From assembly GCA_001692895.1 (NCBI GenBank), contig KV748233.1, positions 682,001-746,000 of the forward strand: 64,000 nucleotides of DNA. The letters are read 5' to 3'. Made by a program: the position numbers and the translations under genes. This document shows positions 24,538 to 37,742 of the stretch, in pieces. The first letter of the stretch is position 1, and every line of letters starts with the position of its first letter. The notes beneath the pieces were generated by a model that made no database searches, was not told the DNA's origin, and saw only the letters and a list, made by a program, of their open reading frames with translations. This DNA comes from Cenococcum geophilum 1.58. Its lineage: Eukaryota > Ascomycota > Dothideomycetes > Gloniales > Gloniaceae.

Positions 24538-26884
24538 ATTAAATAGTAAGGGGAACCAGGCAGTACCGGAAAAAGATAGGATAGCTAGACTTAATGTATA
24601 GGCTAAAGAGTGGCAATAAGAAGTAAAAGACTATGGGTTTATTAACCTAAATCGGATTTCTTTGCCACCTTAACTTGGTTACCGACTTAGTTATCTACAT
24701 AGTCACAGGAAGAGTAGGGTCTTAAAAAGTTATATACTAAGATATCGGGCGAACTAGCGAGCTAATTAGATAACTTTAGCCGGCGGTTAGCGTTATTAAG
24801 ATCTACTGCCAAGTATAGCTAGACCTTTATTAAAGACGTAGAGACGGGTAGCTAAAGGCTAATTACTTAGATGGAAACGAGATCTAAGACATCTGGCGGC
24901 GAAGGAAGTTAGTACTGCCCTTTATAAACAAAGGACATAATACCAAATAAGGTCGCAAGCACACGAGATCGGATCTGTCCTTAAAAGCTTCCTATTCTAG
25001 CTTAGCTTTATCTTCTTTTAAGTAATCCGGATTATATTAGCAGCGGCTTAAGAGGCGTTCCGTAAAGAAATAAAAGAGACCCTACTATGCGGAACGACGG
25101 CAAACTAAAGTAGATAAACGTACCAAGACCTAGTAGTAGACGATGAAGATTCCGTGCTCTCCTAGGGAGACCCCCCCTTAGGCGTTAAGAAGCAGGTGCT
25201 CTCCATTAGGGATATAGCTATATAAGTAGACCTGCCAAAGTATGTACCTGTTAAGGTACCGCCAGGATAGCTATCTAGGACACCCTCTATTAGGACTACG
25301 GCCATACAAGCAGACCTACCGTAGCGTTTACCCGTGACACCTAGGACTGATAACCCTTAGTAGACGAATGATATAAGCCGTAAAAACCACCTATAAGCTC
25401 CCGAGGAAGCTCTAAATGCGTTACCCTATAGCTAATAGTTAACGACTTAAAATAGGATCTATGTTGTAACCCAGCCTATGCCAGCCCCAAGAACTATTGG
25501 AACTCCGTACTTTATAGGACAGGATATATTATAGTTTATTAAGCAGTACGAACGACTATACGCCCGATATTACGTCACGAGTAAGGAGAAGCACTAGGGT
25601 CTTCCAAAGTACTACGATTACTAGATAGGAATGTGGATTTAAAGCTTACCTAAATTTATAACTAGTAACTAGACGGAGCTTATAAGAAAGCTTAGGGCAG
25701 AATACTAAGGAAGTAACCGCTTTTATAAAATAGAGACGGTAGAATTCTTAGAGGCCTACGTATTATAGTATAGGAGCAGCCTACCTAGCGTGCGCGAGTA
25801 CTATAGGCAGTTTACACTAATCTCCTAAAGGGTTACGAAGGCAGGCAATCTAGGGAACGCTTAGCGAGGGTACTAGTTTATAAAAGGACTTCCGCTTAAA
25901 TATTAAAGGTATACTATAGCCAAAATAGGAGCTAATTCTAATAGATAAGAGTTTTTTAACTTTTATTAGCTATAGAGAGCTATAGAGGACAGGCTTAGTT
26001 TATATAAGGGCGTAAATTATTTGCTGAAAATGGACCCTAGGGAGCAGAGCCTTCGTCAGCTGGTTAAAGGATACAAAAACTGGCAGAACAGCACCCAAGC
26101 TCCCTTTGTCCCACAAGACTGTCAACCTCCGCAAGGTTCTTAATATCCGCAGGACTATCAATATCCGCAAGATTCTACTGCCTTTAGACGGCCGCAACAA
26201 GACGTATAGGGTTAGCAAGGTACGCGAGGACAAGGCCAGTGGACCTATTTTAGATGCGGAGGGAGTTACCGTTTTACTAAGTACAAATACTAAGGGCTAA
26301 AGGATCTTATTTAGTAAGGATTTATATATCTATCTAATTAAGGAATACTAGTAGCTAGGATACGCGATCGACCTAGACTAGTACTTCCGTGGCTTGGTAA
26401 TAAAGGACAACTAAAAGGTATTAAGAACTGGCTCTGTATGTACTAAGAAATAGACCTAGCTATAAATTAAAAAAGGGAAGGATAAGAATAGATATAGTAA
26501 TAGGCCCTAATAGTACGAATGGATTTTACTACTTTCTATAACGGAGTAGTATTATAGAATAGTGACGAAATATGGACGAACTGGGAGGACTACTATTAAG
26601 TACGGCTTACGGACTTAGTAACGCCCAGCCAGCAACGTCCGTAGACCCGCCCGACCCTTAGAGACAGCTGTACGACTAGGACAATTGTTAAGCCGTAGGT
26701 TCCATAGCAGGTTCTGCCGTAGGAGAAGAAAATACAATTAGGAGATTGTATCTAGATTAGGTTACGGCCTATAGATAAAACGGCTGAAGCTTGGAAGACG
26801 AATAAGTTATTTAACCCTTAGAGACGGTCTTAAAGACGGACGCTTAACTAGCAGGCTCCGCAGCAGGCCCCGTAGCAGGCCCTA
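24538..26884 (+). pseudogene. B1 gag remnant, continued after D1
   Basis: Coherent Gag coding sequence runs from about 25,440 (MPAPRTIGTPYFIG) to about 26,400. It matches B2 gag at 7,900-8,400. A Gln/Pro/Tyr-rich segment at about 26,090-26,200 (QPPQGS...PQDYQYPQDS) is followed by a zinc-knuckle-like FRCGGS motif at 26,243-26,290. Open frames at 26,000-26,233 (minus) and 26,106-26,300 (plus) are shadows of this segment. After about 26,700 the sequence becomes rich in CAGCAGGC-like units and then jumps directly to the post-pol segment. Confidence 0.7.
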
Positions 26885-27190
26885 TAGTAGGTGTAGGATT
26901 TTTAACTAAGGGACAGTCAAGTTCTAAGGTGGGGGAGGGGACGCAGGTAACGGCCGTATAAAAAGATTTCTATTTATCTACTTAATTATAGTATTTCCTA
27001 AAGCTCCTTTCCTTATTTATTTTCTTAATTGCAACATATTAAGACGCGTTAGTTATAACAACCTACTACAAAAATATTAGTTTAGCTCACCGCCTATTAC
27101 TAAGCTAATAGCGATTTTCTATCTTAGGGATGGAAAATCCTAATTAGTTTATGCAGCAGTAAAGCCGGCAGAACTCTACACCGCCCCTGG
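26885..27190 (+). repeat. Post-pol segment of family B with hairpin module H, copy 2
   Basis: It matches 13,912-14,255 of B2: a GGGACAG...GGTGGGGGAGGGGA purine-rich tract, then the hairpin core at 27,113-27,139 (GATTTTCTATCTTAGGGATGGAAAATC). It shows where the B1 pol deletion rejoined. Confidence 0.75.
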
Positions 27191-27199
27191 AATTTAATA

Positions 27200-29400
27200 A
27201 TGCGCTAGCTATATAATAAGAACGGCACTAAGAGCCTTAATTAATTATATGGATATAGAGCCAATTATATAATATAGAGCTAGACGTAGAGCTAAACGTA
27301 GAGCCTTAATCAAACGACTGTATAGAAGCCTTAATTAATTAAATAACTGCATAGAAGCTATGACTGGTTAAGGAATCGAATTAAGCCAGAGCCTTAATGT
27401 TAGCACGTCGCCGTCACTGAATTAGATTAGTTAAATGTCGTCAAATTAGAGCCTTTAACCGGGCCGACCTTATTCCTTATTTAAACGATAACTAATTATA
27501 GCACGACTGCCACTGCCATCTGAATTTAGTACTGCGTTAGCTGTATAACGAGAACGGACACCGCGGTAAGGAAGAGACCTATATAAAGGCAGTAATATAA
27601 TATTAGAAAATAAGCAGCATATAAAGAGGCACTGCAACAAAAAAAGACAAAAATGCTCTATAAGAGGTTATATATGGGGCATAACTAACCACAATAAACC
27701 TAAGCTATCTTTATGCGACTAAAGACAGAATTAAGCCGTATCTAGCCAAGCTAGTAAAGGGCTTATTAAGAATTACAAAAGGAACAGGAATTAGATATAT
27801 AGAAGCCGGCGCTTTTCTTTAGAGGTTATTATAATAAAGGACTGTATTATGGATATAAGGGCAAGGGATATATAACAGAGGTAGTTATAACGGCTAAGAA
27901 GCTGCTACTAGATGACCTTAAAAATATTAAGAATGGCTTAGGCGAAACATAGAGCTAGTAGGACAGTAATTAGGAGACCAGAAATAGAAGATAATACTAG
28001 GGAAGGTTCTTAAGCCGGGAGAAGATTAAGGATATATAAGTATCCTACTAGTAGTAGGGATAAGGAAGTAGCCGTAAGAGCCTAAGGATATACTAAAAGA
28101 GTTAAAAGCAATAACGGCCTAAAAGGGGAAGAAAGTAGCTATAAAAGGCGTCCTAGAAAAGTACTAGGCCCGTAATAGTGGTCTACTAGAAGCTGCCGTT
28201 TATACTTATAAGGACGTCTTAAGATAGGTCTCTAAATTGGACGTTTAGAGGATGCTAAGAGCCTTAATTAACTACGGATGCAGAGCCCCAATTAATTAAC
28301 TATATGGATATAAAGCTTTAACCGAATGACTATGCAGCCAAAGTCTTAATTGATTATCTATAGATACCGAACCTATGAACGCAAAGCCTTAATCGTATAT
28401 ATAGTAGAAGACACCTTAAGTTAAGCCAGAGCCTCTGTTAAATCCTAATCAGTTAAACGCTGCCTCTATAGTTAAGTCGTTAAATTAGAGCCTTTAATTG
28501 TACTAACCTAATACCCTATCTAAACGTTAGTTAATTATACGTTATTATAGTTAAATTAAATCAGTTACCGTCGCCGTTAGACGTCTTTAATTAGCAGTTA
28601 AAGATTCTATAATAGTAGGCACGCAGGCACTAGACCTAACTAGGAAATTAGTACACGGCTAGAAGAACGTTAGAAACGCGGTTAATTAACGTTTTGGAGC
28701 CTCTATAAAAGCCTCTTCCCTTAGCTATTACCCCCGTATTAATTAACTGCCGCCCGTTTTAACGCCCGCGGATTAGTTAACTAAAATAATCTTTCCTATA
28801 AATATAGATACGGAGCTTTACACGGAGTCTTATATAGAGCCTACGGATATAGAGTATATAGGTGTAGAGCCTTAATTGGACAACAGTACGGCAGCTTAAC
28901 TAGACGCCTATAGATGCGAAGCCTTAATTAAACGGTAGATGTAAAGCCTTAACTAAATAGACGCCTATACGGAAGCTTTAACTAACTGTCTATGGATGCA
29001 AAGCCCTAGTCGTACGTGTAGTAGAAAACACCTTAAGTTAAGCTAGGGCCTCATTAAATCTTGATTAGCTAAACGCAGTCTCCGTATTTAAATTAGGACA
29101 ATTAAAGCGGGCCGACTTTCTACCTTAATTAAACGACCGAACGGTTAGTTATAGCACGTCGTCGCCGACTAGTTAGACAGTCTTCGGCTAGTAGTTAAAG
29201 TAGGTATATAGGGACACACGTAAATATGCACGTAGACGCGGACGTAGAATATATAATGTAGAGCTTCTAATGCACGGCCAGATATATAGCTAGGTGTAGG
29301 GCCTAATACAAAGCCACGGACAGAGCCTTAATTGAGAGCTGTGTATGATATAGACTAATGTAGAGTTTTAATATTAAACGGCCAACCAAATAATTAAATC
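27200..29400 (+). repeat. Degenerate minisatellite of GAGCCTTAATTAA units in B1
   Basis: The motif (A)GAGCCTTAATTAA(T), usually next to a GGATATAGA or GGATGCAAA box, recurs many times at irregular spacing of about 30-60 bp (for example near 27,233, 27,330, 28,258, 28,860, 28,920 and 28,980). A larger duplication is also visible: GAATTTAATAATGCGCTAGC at 27,191 and a close match at 27,522. About 27,600-28,200 is a different segment inside the array. No function is apparent. Confidence 0.65.
27651..28190 (+). pseudogene. Possible coding remnant inside B1, unrecognised
   Basis: From an ATG at about 27,651 a frame of roughly 180 codons has stops largely of RIP type and a coherent centre (FFRGYYNKGLYYGYKGKGY, then VVITAKKLLLDDL at about 27,815-27,920), followed by a Gln/Ser/Arg/Lys-rich tail. 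I do not recognise it. It reads in the element's direction and is flanked on both sides by minisatellite, so it may be captured sequence or a diverged Gag-like piece. Confidence 0.3.
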
Positions 29401-30185
29401 AAGCTAAGGCCTCTGCTATCTTAGTTAACTGCTCTATCTCTACTATTTTAGATCTGTACCGTTGCTAGATCTATACCGCTGCTAGATCTGCTAGATCTAT
29501 TATATTATCTAACTAGACCAACCGACCTATTCTAGGCCTAATGCTGTTTTAACTGTTCTACTGCTGCTCTTCTAACCGCCATACCCTACCGTTTCAATCG
29601 CCCCGCCGCCGCTGTTCCAACTAGCCGCCTCCGACCGACTGCTACTGGCCACTGCTATTAACCATACTACTACTGCTGCTACTGCTACTGCTGCTACTGC
29701 TACTGCTGCTACTGCTACTGCTGCTACAGCTACTGCTGTTACTGCTGTATTAGCTAACTGCTACCGACCGACTACTATCGACCGTCTGCCGCTACCGAGA
29801 TTTCTGCTACTAAAAGTTCTGCCGCCGAATGTCCTACTGCCTACTAACTGTTACCGAATTCTCCCACTGAGTATTCTACCGCCGACTATTCTATCTTATT
29901 TCACCACGCTAACTGTCTGCTTTTATTACTATTTATACTACTGTTACTATTACTACCGTTACTGCCGTTACTGCCGCCGTTATTATTTTTGGTTTACTGC
30001 TGTCCTAGTTGCTATTGGTAGGAAGGATAACGTAGAACAGTTTTATAGAAGGGCTAAGGATAAAGTTACCTACATTCTTTTAGGGATATGCTTTCCTTTG
30101 TCTATTCTACTTTTGTTATACTTTTGTTTTGCTATTCTTCTATATTATAGAACGTTAGGGGACAACGTTCTTAGTGGGGGAGGTA
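29401..30185 (+). repeat. B1 3' region with trinucleotide tract
   Basis: A CTG/CTA trinucleotide tract (ACTGCTGCTACTGCT type) lies at about 29,665-29,755, within pyrimidine-biased sequence from 29,440 to 30,000. The last 15 bases, AGTGGGGGAGGTA, form the polypurine tract of the 3' LTR. No coding sequence was recognised. Confidence 0.7.
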
Positions 30186-30439
30186 TATAGTGGTGTAGAT
30201 TGGACGTCGCCTACTGTTTTGGCATTTTCCTATATTTATAGAGCCTTCGGCTTCCTTCCTTCTTCCCTCTATTATATATATTACGACTCTACCAGTTACC
30301 AGAAATACACTCTTTTCTTTCTTTCTTACTGACTGTTCTACTGACTGATTACGACCGACCGACCGACCGACCGACCGACTGACTGACTGACTGACGGCAC
30401 TGTGACTTTCCTATCTTAGAGAGGTCGTACCCTCCCACA
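30186..30439 (+). repeat. 3' LTR of B1 (254 bp)
   Basis: It starts TATAGTGGTGTAG (the RIP form of TGTGG) and ends CCCTCCCACA. The tetranucleotide tract lies at 30,346-30,396. It is the same length as the 5' LTR. Confidence 0.92.
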
Positions 30440-31802
30440 ATAGAAGCTAACTTATCTAACTACGTTACTAAAGGCATTCTGTCTCAATATAATAAGGATA
30501 GAGTATTATACCCTATAGTATACTTCTTAAAATAACTAAGCCTAGGCGAATGTAACTATAAGATCTACGATAAGGAATTGTTAACTATTATTAGATATTT
30601 TAAATAATGGTGACCTAAACTAGAAGGCGCTAGATTTTTAATTAAGGTCTTTAGCGACTATAAGAACCTATAGTACTTTACAACCACAAAATAGCTAAGT
30701 TATTATTAGGCCCGCTGGTTAGAATATCTATCTTATTTCTGATTTTTAATTACGTATTACTTAGGCGTTTAAGGTTAGAAGCCTAACGCCCTAACCTAAT
30801 ACTTGTAAGACGCGCTAGCCCTAAAAGAAGCGCGCTCTTACCGAAATTAGACCCTGCTTTGCCCTAAACTATTTAACCCTCCTACTAAAGATCTTATAGT
30901 ACATATCCTTAAAATAACTAATTAATTAATTAAACAGATTATAGTTAATAAATACCCAAATAACGAGTTTATTTAAGAGACGCTTAAGCTAATATATAAT
31001 AGCATTAGACGCTCTAAAAAGATTTCTTTAAGTAAATACAAAACCTATAGAAACTGCTTATATTACTAGAACCGCCTAATTATACCTAACTATAACGAAC
31101 TTAAGCTTAAGCTCCTTAAATATATATATAATCTACTAGTAGCCAGCTACCTAGGCCAAGGAAAAACCCTAGAACTGCTTTAATAAGAATACTATTAGCT
31201 GAATATGTATAATATAACACAAAGGTACGTCTTTAGCTGCTATATCTGCTGACGAGCTAAAGCTTTATATAAGATATATAACGGCCTCCTAAAGCTACTG
31301 CCTGTTCCGGACCGAAGATGGAAGGATATCTTAATTAACTTTATTGTTAATCTCCCCGTAAGTAAAGGCTGTATAAATATTATAGTAGTTATAGACCGAC
31401 TATCTAAGATGAGGTATTTAATTGCCTGCCCTAATATATTAACGCTTACCGTCGCCTAACTATTTCTAGATTACGTATAGAAACTCCACGGACTTCCTAA
31501 AATAATTATCTCTAATAGAGGCAGCTAGTTTATCTCTATATTTTAGAAAGAATTAACTACCTAACTCCGCATTAAAGTACTACTATTTATTGTATATTAC
31601 CTAGAAATAGACGGTTAAATAGAATAGTATATCCGGATATACACGTTATATCTATAAAATAACTAGATTAACTAGCTTATATTTGCCGAGTTTACTATAA
31701 ATAATTCCGTTTTAGAAATTATAAAGGTCTTCCTATTCCTAGCTAATTACGGCTAGTACCTATAAATAGGTTTTAAACCTTTTAGTGATATTGCTCGCCC
31801 CG
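30440..31802 (+). pseudogene. C RNase H and integrase remnant
   Basis: RNase H runs from 30,444 (VIEANLSNYV) to about 30,830. The integrase HHCC zinc site keeps CYIC at about 31,238-31,249. The catalytic core has its first Asp changed to Asn (ILINFI near 31,335), SNRGS (Asp to Asn) near 31,510, and the Glu box DG-IE near 31,615. The C-terminal part stops at 31,802 where element E is inserted and resumes at 37,748. Stops are of RIP type. Confidence 0.85.
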
Positions 31803-32105
31803 TATAAGGGCGCGGAGAGACTTTAGGGAAAATTTGAAGGAATAATATAAATTCTATCTAAATCTAAGGGTATATAGCTCTTGCTAAGAATAAGACGTTG
31901 CGTAAAGAAGAGAAAGGAATAACAAGAGAATTATATAATTAAATAGTTAGGGGCTTAGTGGTTAATGCGTGCGTATATACGCACGCGGTTATTAACGGAC
32001 TTCAGTAATTTAATTAATCTAACAGATTTTGGTTAAAGCGTTAGAATTTATCTATCGAGTGTTTTACTAAGACATTCCTACTATAACTGGGCTAGTCCCG
32101 TTATA
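31803..32105 (-). repeat. 3' LTR of E (303 bp)
   Basis: On the plus strand it starts TATAAGGGCGCGG and ends GTCCCGTTATA. It holds a palindromic GTGCGTATATACGCAC at about 31,967-31,983, also present in the partner LTR near 37,606. Confidence 0.9.
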
Positions 32106-35100
32106 GTACCCCCCCTTTTAGCCGAAGGTCCAAATAATTTAATTTTAGTTAAGACTTATACTTATAACTTATCACGTGTTATATTTTCGCGTCGGGTAGC
32201 AGTGTAGGGTTTTACCGATTCTATCGTTAAATGGACTAATTAGGATTTTCTATCCCCGGGATAGAAAATCGCTATTGGCTTAGTTAAGGCAGTAAGCAGA
32301 ACTGATATTTTTGTAGTAAGTCTTAGCAAGGCGGATCTAACTAATTAGATAACTTCAACCGCTGGTTAAAGTTCCTTAATATCTTACGTATTACGTAATC
32401 GTATTATAAACGTTATAACTTTTTTTAAAACTTTTTTAATTTTAAGTCTTTTTTAATTTTGAGCTTCCTGCCATTATATTTCGTGTATTCGTGTTAGGTA
32501 GTAATTATTTACTTTTATATCGCGTCTATTTAGCTAGAGTAGGCTATAAAGGATGGTCCTTATAGAATTCTTTTACTAGGAAAGGCGTATCGGTTTTAGT
32601 CTAGTTATAGGTTTCCCAAGTTTATATTTTATATCCTTCCCATTTAATAAGAAGTTTAAATTGTTTAGATTATATCTTCTATTATATATTATTATTTAAG
32701 TTAATAAAGTAAGAACTGTTATCGTTATTAATAATTACGGGAGGTAGTGGTGGTACTTTGCGAGTTATAGGTTTACCCTTTAAAGGTTATAGTAAGTTTA
32801 CGTAAAACGTTAAATGTATTTTTATTTTAGTTGGCAGTTTAGGTTTATAAGCGTATGGCCCGTAAACTTTTAGTCTAGTTTCTTTAAAGGTCGTTAAGTC
32901 TTTAGGTTTCGTGTATTTAAGTAAACTATATTACCTTCCTTAAAGTCCTATACGGGAGCTCGTTCTTTATTTATATGCTATTCCTATACCGTTTAAGCGT
33001 ACGCTAATTTACTTTGTAATAGTTCCGTTAACTGCTTTATTTAATCAGCGAAGTTATACACGTTAATTAGTTAAATCCTCTTAATTATAGGTCCTATTAT
33101 ATTAATTTTAGGTTATAGTTTAAATCTAAGTTAAGGGTTTTATCCGTAGGTTGCGTAGAACGGCGTTATGCCTATTAATTTGTTTCTTATATTATTCGCA
33201 GTAAACTTAGCTAATGGTAGCCATTTTTCCCAGTTGTCTTATAGGTAGGAGTAGTATATTTATAGGTATTGTTCCATAATTATGTTCGCAATTTTAGTTT
33301 AACTATTTATCTCTAGATAAAATATAGTTAAAAGTCGTGTTTATATACTTAATTATTTATATAGGGCTTATTAGAAGTCTAAAACGAACTAGCTTCTGTA
33401 GTCGGATATTATTAAATTAGAAAGTCCATATAGCTTAAAGACATACTTAATAAAATATTCGGCTACTAATATTGCATTAATTAAGTCTATAGGAATTATA
33501 TATTGCATTTTTATAAGACGGTTAATAACTATTATAACATTTATAAACCTATTACTGTTAGGTAGGTCAACTATAAAGTTAATTAAAATATCTTGCCATC
33601 TTTATATTGGAATTGGTAACGGTTAAAGTACTCCTTACTTCTTTATATAAGAGGTCTTTCTATATACGTACATTCTATATACTTAAACATATTTTCGTAT
33701 ATAGTTATACATTATAGGCCAGTAGTATACTCGTTAGATAATCTTATAGGTCTTTATATGGCTAGGATACCCTACTACTAGGGAATTATATACGAATTCG
33801 AGTATCTTAAATTATAAGGGTTTGAAATTTGGGACTACTATCTTCTATTAATAGTATAACCGATTATTATAGATTTCGCATTTAGTGAGTGTAATATCCT
33901 TATATTACCATTTCCCTATTTAAATCGCTTTTATTATATTTACTATCTAGGGGTTATTCTTATATTTATACTCTATTAATTTATTAATTTCTATATCCCA
34001 CTTATTAATTTCTAATTTATTCCTATTAAGCTCCGCGTTTAGGAATATAGGGCGTAGTTTCTTAAAGCGTTTAGGGGGCAGTAGAATTCGTAATTAATTT
34101 ATAATCCGTTCGTTAGAGGTGTTTATAAGTAAGTCTTATAATTATTATATTAATAAGTTAGGCTTCTAATTAAGTTTGCTAAGTTAGTATATAATCTTAA
34201 AGTTAAATTATAAAAGGTATTCGGCCTAATAAATTTAGCGTTATATTGATTGCTTTATAGTTATAAAGTACTGCAGGTTTTTATAGTCCGTTAATACGCG
34301 TATTAGGAATAACAATCCTTTAAGTTCTAGGCGCCATTATTTAAAGCATCTAATAATTGTAAGTAGTTCCTTATTATATATCTTATAGTTTAATTTAGTA
34401 GGGGTAAGTTTTCTAGAGAGAAAGGCTACTAGGCGTAGCTCGCCGTTCTTATTATACTGTAATAACACTCCTCCTAGTGCATAATTAGATAAGTCTAATT
34501 TAATAATATATTTAAGGTCCGGATTAAAGTAGGTAAGAATTAAAGTAGTTATAAAACAATATTTTAGGTTATTAAAAGCTTGTTTATATTTAGTAGTCTA
34601 TATAAATCTTATATTCTTTTTTATTAAGTTTACTAATAGCTAAACAATTTTTAAGAAGTAATTAATAAATTAATAGTAGAAATTTATAAATCCTAGAAAT
34701 CCTTGGATATCTTATATACTACTAGGACTTTCCTAGTTTATAATTGCAGCGATTTTCTTAGGGTCCATTTTAATTCCGTTATAGGATATAATTAGGCCTA
34801 AGTACGTGACTTTGGACGTATAGAACTTGCGTTTCTTAATATTGCATTATAAGCCCGCGTCTTATAGGCGTTTAAGGACCATTTAGACGTGCTTTTAATA
34901 CTTAGAAAGCAAAGATAAATAGATTAAGATATTATTAATATATGCAGTAATAAATACATTAAGGAATTCGCGAAGCATATCGTTAATATATTACTAAAAC
35001 GTACTAGGACCGTTCTTTACGCCAAATAGCATTACTAGGTATTTAAAAAGTTCCTATTATATATGGAAAGCTATATACTTCTTATCTCCTTTACAAACAC

Positions 35101-37300
35101 GGATTTAATTAAAGGCAGCGACTACGTTAAGCTTTATAAAGTATTATGCTTTTACTAAGTAATTAAGCGTTTCTTAAAGTAGAGGAATCGGATATCGGTT
35201 TTAAACCGTAATCGCATTTAGGGCTTAATAATTAATATAGAATTTTAAGCCTCCTTTAGGTTTCTTAATAAATAATATAGGCAAGGCGAATAGTAATTAA
35301 CTAGGGCGAATAAATCCTTTCTTTAGGTGCTCTTTAAGTATTATTATATTATAAGCAGCTCTTCTTATAACATACCGTATAACGAGCCAAACTTTAACAT
35401 TATACTAGGTTTAAGTTCTATCTTAAAATCGTGCTTATCTTAATATGGGGGTAGTTAATCTATAAATTATTTCTTAAATATATTAATTAGATTATAATAT
35501 TCTTTAGGTATAAGAGGTTGGGGGTTAATATATTACTTTAGTTTTAACGCCTTTTTAATATCTTCTAGTGTTATAGTAAAGATCTTATAGTCTTGTTTTC
35601 TTACTAATAAATAAAAGGGTGCGGCTTATATTATATAAATTTTAAGAGGTTTTAATATATTATCTTTATATTCTTTTCTATAATTAGCAGTTATAACTTT
35701 ACTATATTAGTTTAAGGTTTATAGTAAGGGCAATTTATATTATATTAAATTTAAATAGTCGTATATATGTTCGTAGGGTAAGTGGTATTTTAAGTAATAA
35801 CTTCGGCAGTAGGTTGTACGGAATTTTAGTATTTCTTTAACCCAGCTAATTAAAGGGTTGTGTTGTTTTAGCTATCTATATTTAAGTATTACCTTATAAT
35901 GCTTTAAGGGTATTATAAATAAGGAAATGTATTTAAGGTATTTACCTATCTGTATCTTTACTAGAGTATAGTGCGTTAGTTCGCTATATATTAAAGGCTT
36001 ATTAAGTTTCTTTAAATTTAAGCGTTAAGTTTTCGCGTAGTTTGTATTAATAAAGCCTATATTAGTGGCTTCGCTATCTATAAAGATTCGTACTTCCTTC
36101 TATTTTCTAAATATTTAAATTTCGCTAAGTATATTAAGGGAGTTATATCATATATCAGCGCTAAAAGAGCCTAGATACTTATACTCTTCTACTTTTTATC
36201 CTAAGGCGCAATTTAGCCCTGGAACAATTCGTTTTCTAAATTAACCGAAGGTAAGACGCTTTATAATATCTAAATATAATTTATAAAACGAGTATAATTT
36301 GTAAAATAAATGCAACTTAAGGGCCAAGAGGAACTACAGCGGACTTTTTTAAAAGGGTAAATTTGGCAATCCCTTTAAATATATCCCTTTTTTCTATATC
36401 CAAAACATTCTCCATTTATAGCTTATATTCTTTATCTGTTGGTTCCTAAGGGTATATAGGATTAAGTAGCGTTAAGGTCTATAGGGTTATATATAAGGCT
36501 TTTAGGTCTTAAAGACGGATCGCGCTTTAGGGTATATATTAGTTTTATAGAGTTTTAGACGTAAGGTATAGTCGGCTTTAAGGAACGAGTCTATTTATTA
36601 TATTAAAGGTCCTTATTAATTTGTTAATATATTATAGCAAATTTGGGTAAGTCCTTTAGCAGTTCTCTGCCTACTAACTATACTCTAATTTTATCCGAAA
36701 TAGCTCGGCAAAGAGCAGTAACTTTAGCGGCTTTATTCCAATCCAGTTTACTAATAAGGCCTAAAAATTCCAAAAAGAAGCTAGTAAAGTCTCGGTTCTA
36801 TTATTATAGGTTTTTAAGTTTAGTAATAGCTATATATTCGCGGCTAGCGTTATTATACATTCATTTTAGTAGAGAAATAAAGATTTTAAAATTAATAAAG
36901 GTGCCGTTATGGAAGAATGGGTCTATAGTTTATATAGCGTCTTTACTTAAACGGGACATTCTATAGCTAATCTTGCTAGCTTTAGTAGGGTATTAGTTAT
37001 GGTTTATTAAAAGTTTAAGACGGAGCTTAGTTATAAAGGGACGTAGGTTATTTTAATTTCTATTAAATATTAGAGGGTTAGGGAGCTTTTTGGATTTTAT
37101 AGTAGGTACTAGGTTTATTACAGGTATAGGTTAAGCTACCGTTACTAGTTTAGGGTTTATATTTAATAGGTAAGGTTTGCATACAGTTATTTTAATTTTA
37201 TTTACAGGTATTGCTATTAGGGTCTTTAGCGCAAGTACTTTGGCATTATAGAGTTCTTTACGTATTGCCTTAATTAATTACTAATACTAAGCTTCTAGTA
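32106..37300 (-). pseudogene. E gag-pol remnant with chromodomain
   Basis: Read from the right, Gag lies about 36,250-37,300. The protease motif reads FIDSEAT near 36,060-36,090. RT lies about 34,550-35,300, with FGVKNGPSTF near 35,015 and a YINNILIY box near 34,925-34,950. Integrase lies about 32,800-34,100, with an ISDYRS box near 33,400. The chromodomain (LLIKWEGYK-TWE) is near 32,560-32,680. Hairpin module H lies between the chromodomain and the polypurine tract. An open plus-strand frame at 36,643-36,966 is an antisense shadow of gag. The gag start was not fixed. Confidence 0.82.
32189..32330 (-). repeat. Hairpin module H, copy 3 (reverse), in the 3' region of E
   Basis: The core at 32,244-32,270 is a clean inverted repeat (GATTTTCTATCCCCGGGATA then GAAAATC). 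In E's own sense it has the same orientation, relative to pol, as the copies in B1 and B2. It matches B1 from TTACTACAAAAATAT onward. Confidence 0.75.
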
Positions 37301-37439
37301 TAGTTTGTTGCTAGGCTAAGGCATCTATAAAGGACTGTTATATTATAGTTATTTATTCCCTAACTAGGGCTATAATAGTTAACGTGGTGGATTTAAGTTC
37401 ATTTACTATTTTAAGGGTATTAGTATTAACATAACGTAG

Positions 37440-37742
37440 TATAAGGGCGCGGAGAGACTTTAGGGAAGATTTAAAGAAATAATATAAATTCTATCTAAAT
37501 CTAAGGGTATATAGCTCTTGCTAAGAAAAAGACGTTATGTAAAGAAGAGAAAGGAATAATAAGAGAATTATATAATTAAATAGTTAGGGGCTTAGTGGTT
37601 AATGCGTGCGTATATACGCACGCGGTTATTAACGGACTTTGGTAATTTAATTGATCTAACAGATTTTGGTTAAAGCGTCAGAATTTATCTATTAAGTATT
37701 TCACTAAGACATTCCTACTATAACTAGGCTAGTCCCGCTACA
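37440..37742 (-). repeat. 5' LTR of E (303 bp)
   Basis: On the plus strand it starts TATAAGGGCGCGG and ends AGTCCCGCTACA. In element sense it begins TGTAGCGGGACTAGCC. Confidence 0.9.

Larger units (their letters stand above)
18114..30439 (+). mobile_element. B1: pol-less B-family element containing D1
   Basis: It is bounded by two 254-bp LTRs (18,114-18,367 and 30,186-30,439) and by a 4-bp TSD, ATAG, at 18,110-18,113 and 30,440-30,443. Without the nested D1 it is about 6.3 kb. It keeps the B leader, a gag remnant and the post-pol hairpin module. However, gag passes directly into the post-pol segment near 26,885, so RT, RNase H and integrase are absent. About 2.2 kb of degenerate minisatellite and a trinucleotide tract fill the 3' half. 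It is therefore a non-autonomous derivative that would have depended on relatives such as B2. Confidence 0.85.
31803..37742 (-). mobile_element. E: Ty3/Gypsy chromovirus in C integrase
   Basis: This 5,940-bp element lies on the minus strand with two 303-bp LTRs (31,803-32,105 and 37,440-37,742). The flanks CCCCG (31,798-31,802) and CCCTA (37,743-37,747) are a 5-bp TSD that differs only by C to T and G to A. Its polypurine tract is the complement of CCCCCCCTTTT at about 32,109-32,119. Confidence 0.92.

Noticed and set aside
27200..29400. Centromeric satellite
   Set aside because: The repeat units are irregular in length and spacing and confined between the LTRs of one element, unlike a satellite array.
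29665..29755. CRISPR-like or telomeric repeat
   Set aside because: It is a plain CTG/CTA trinucleotide tract with no spacers; no TTAGGG arrays occur in the window.
36643..36966. 107-codon plus-strand ORF
   Set aside because: It lies antisense to the gag remnant of E and has no motif; it is open by chance because RIP makes stops mainly in the other frames.
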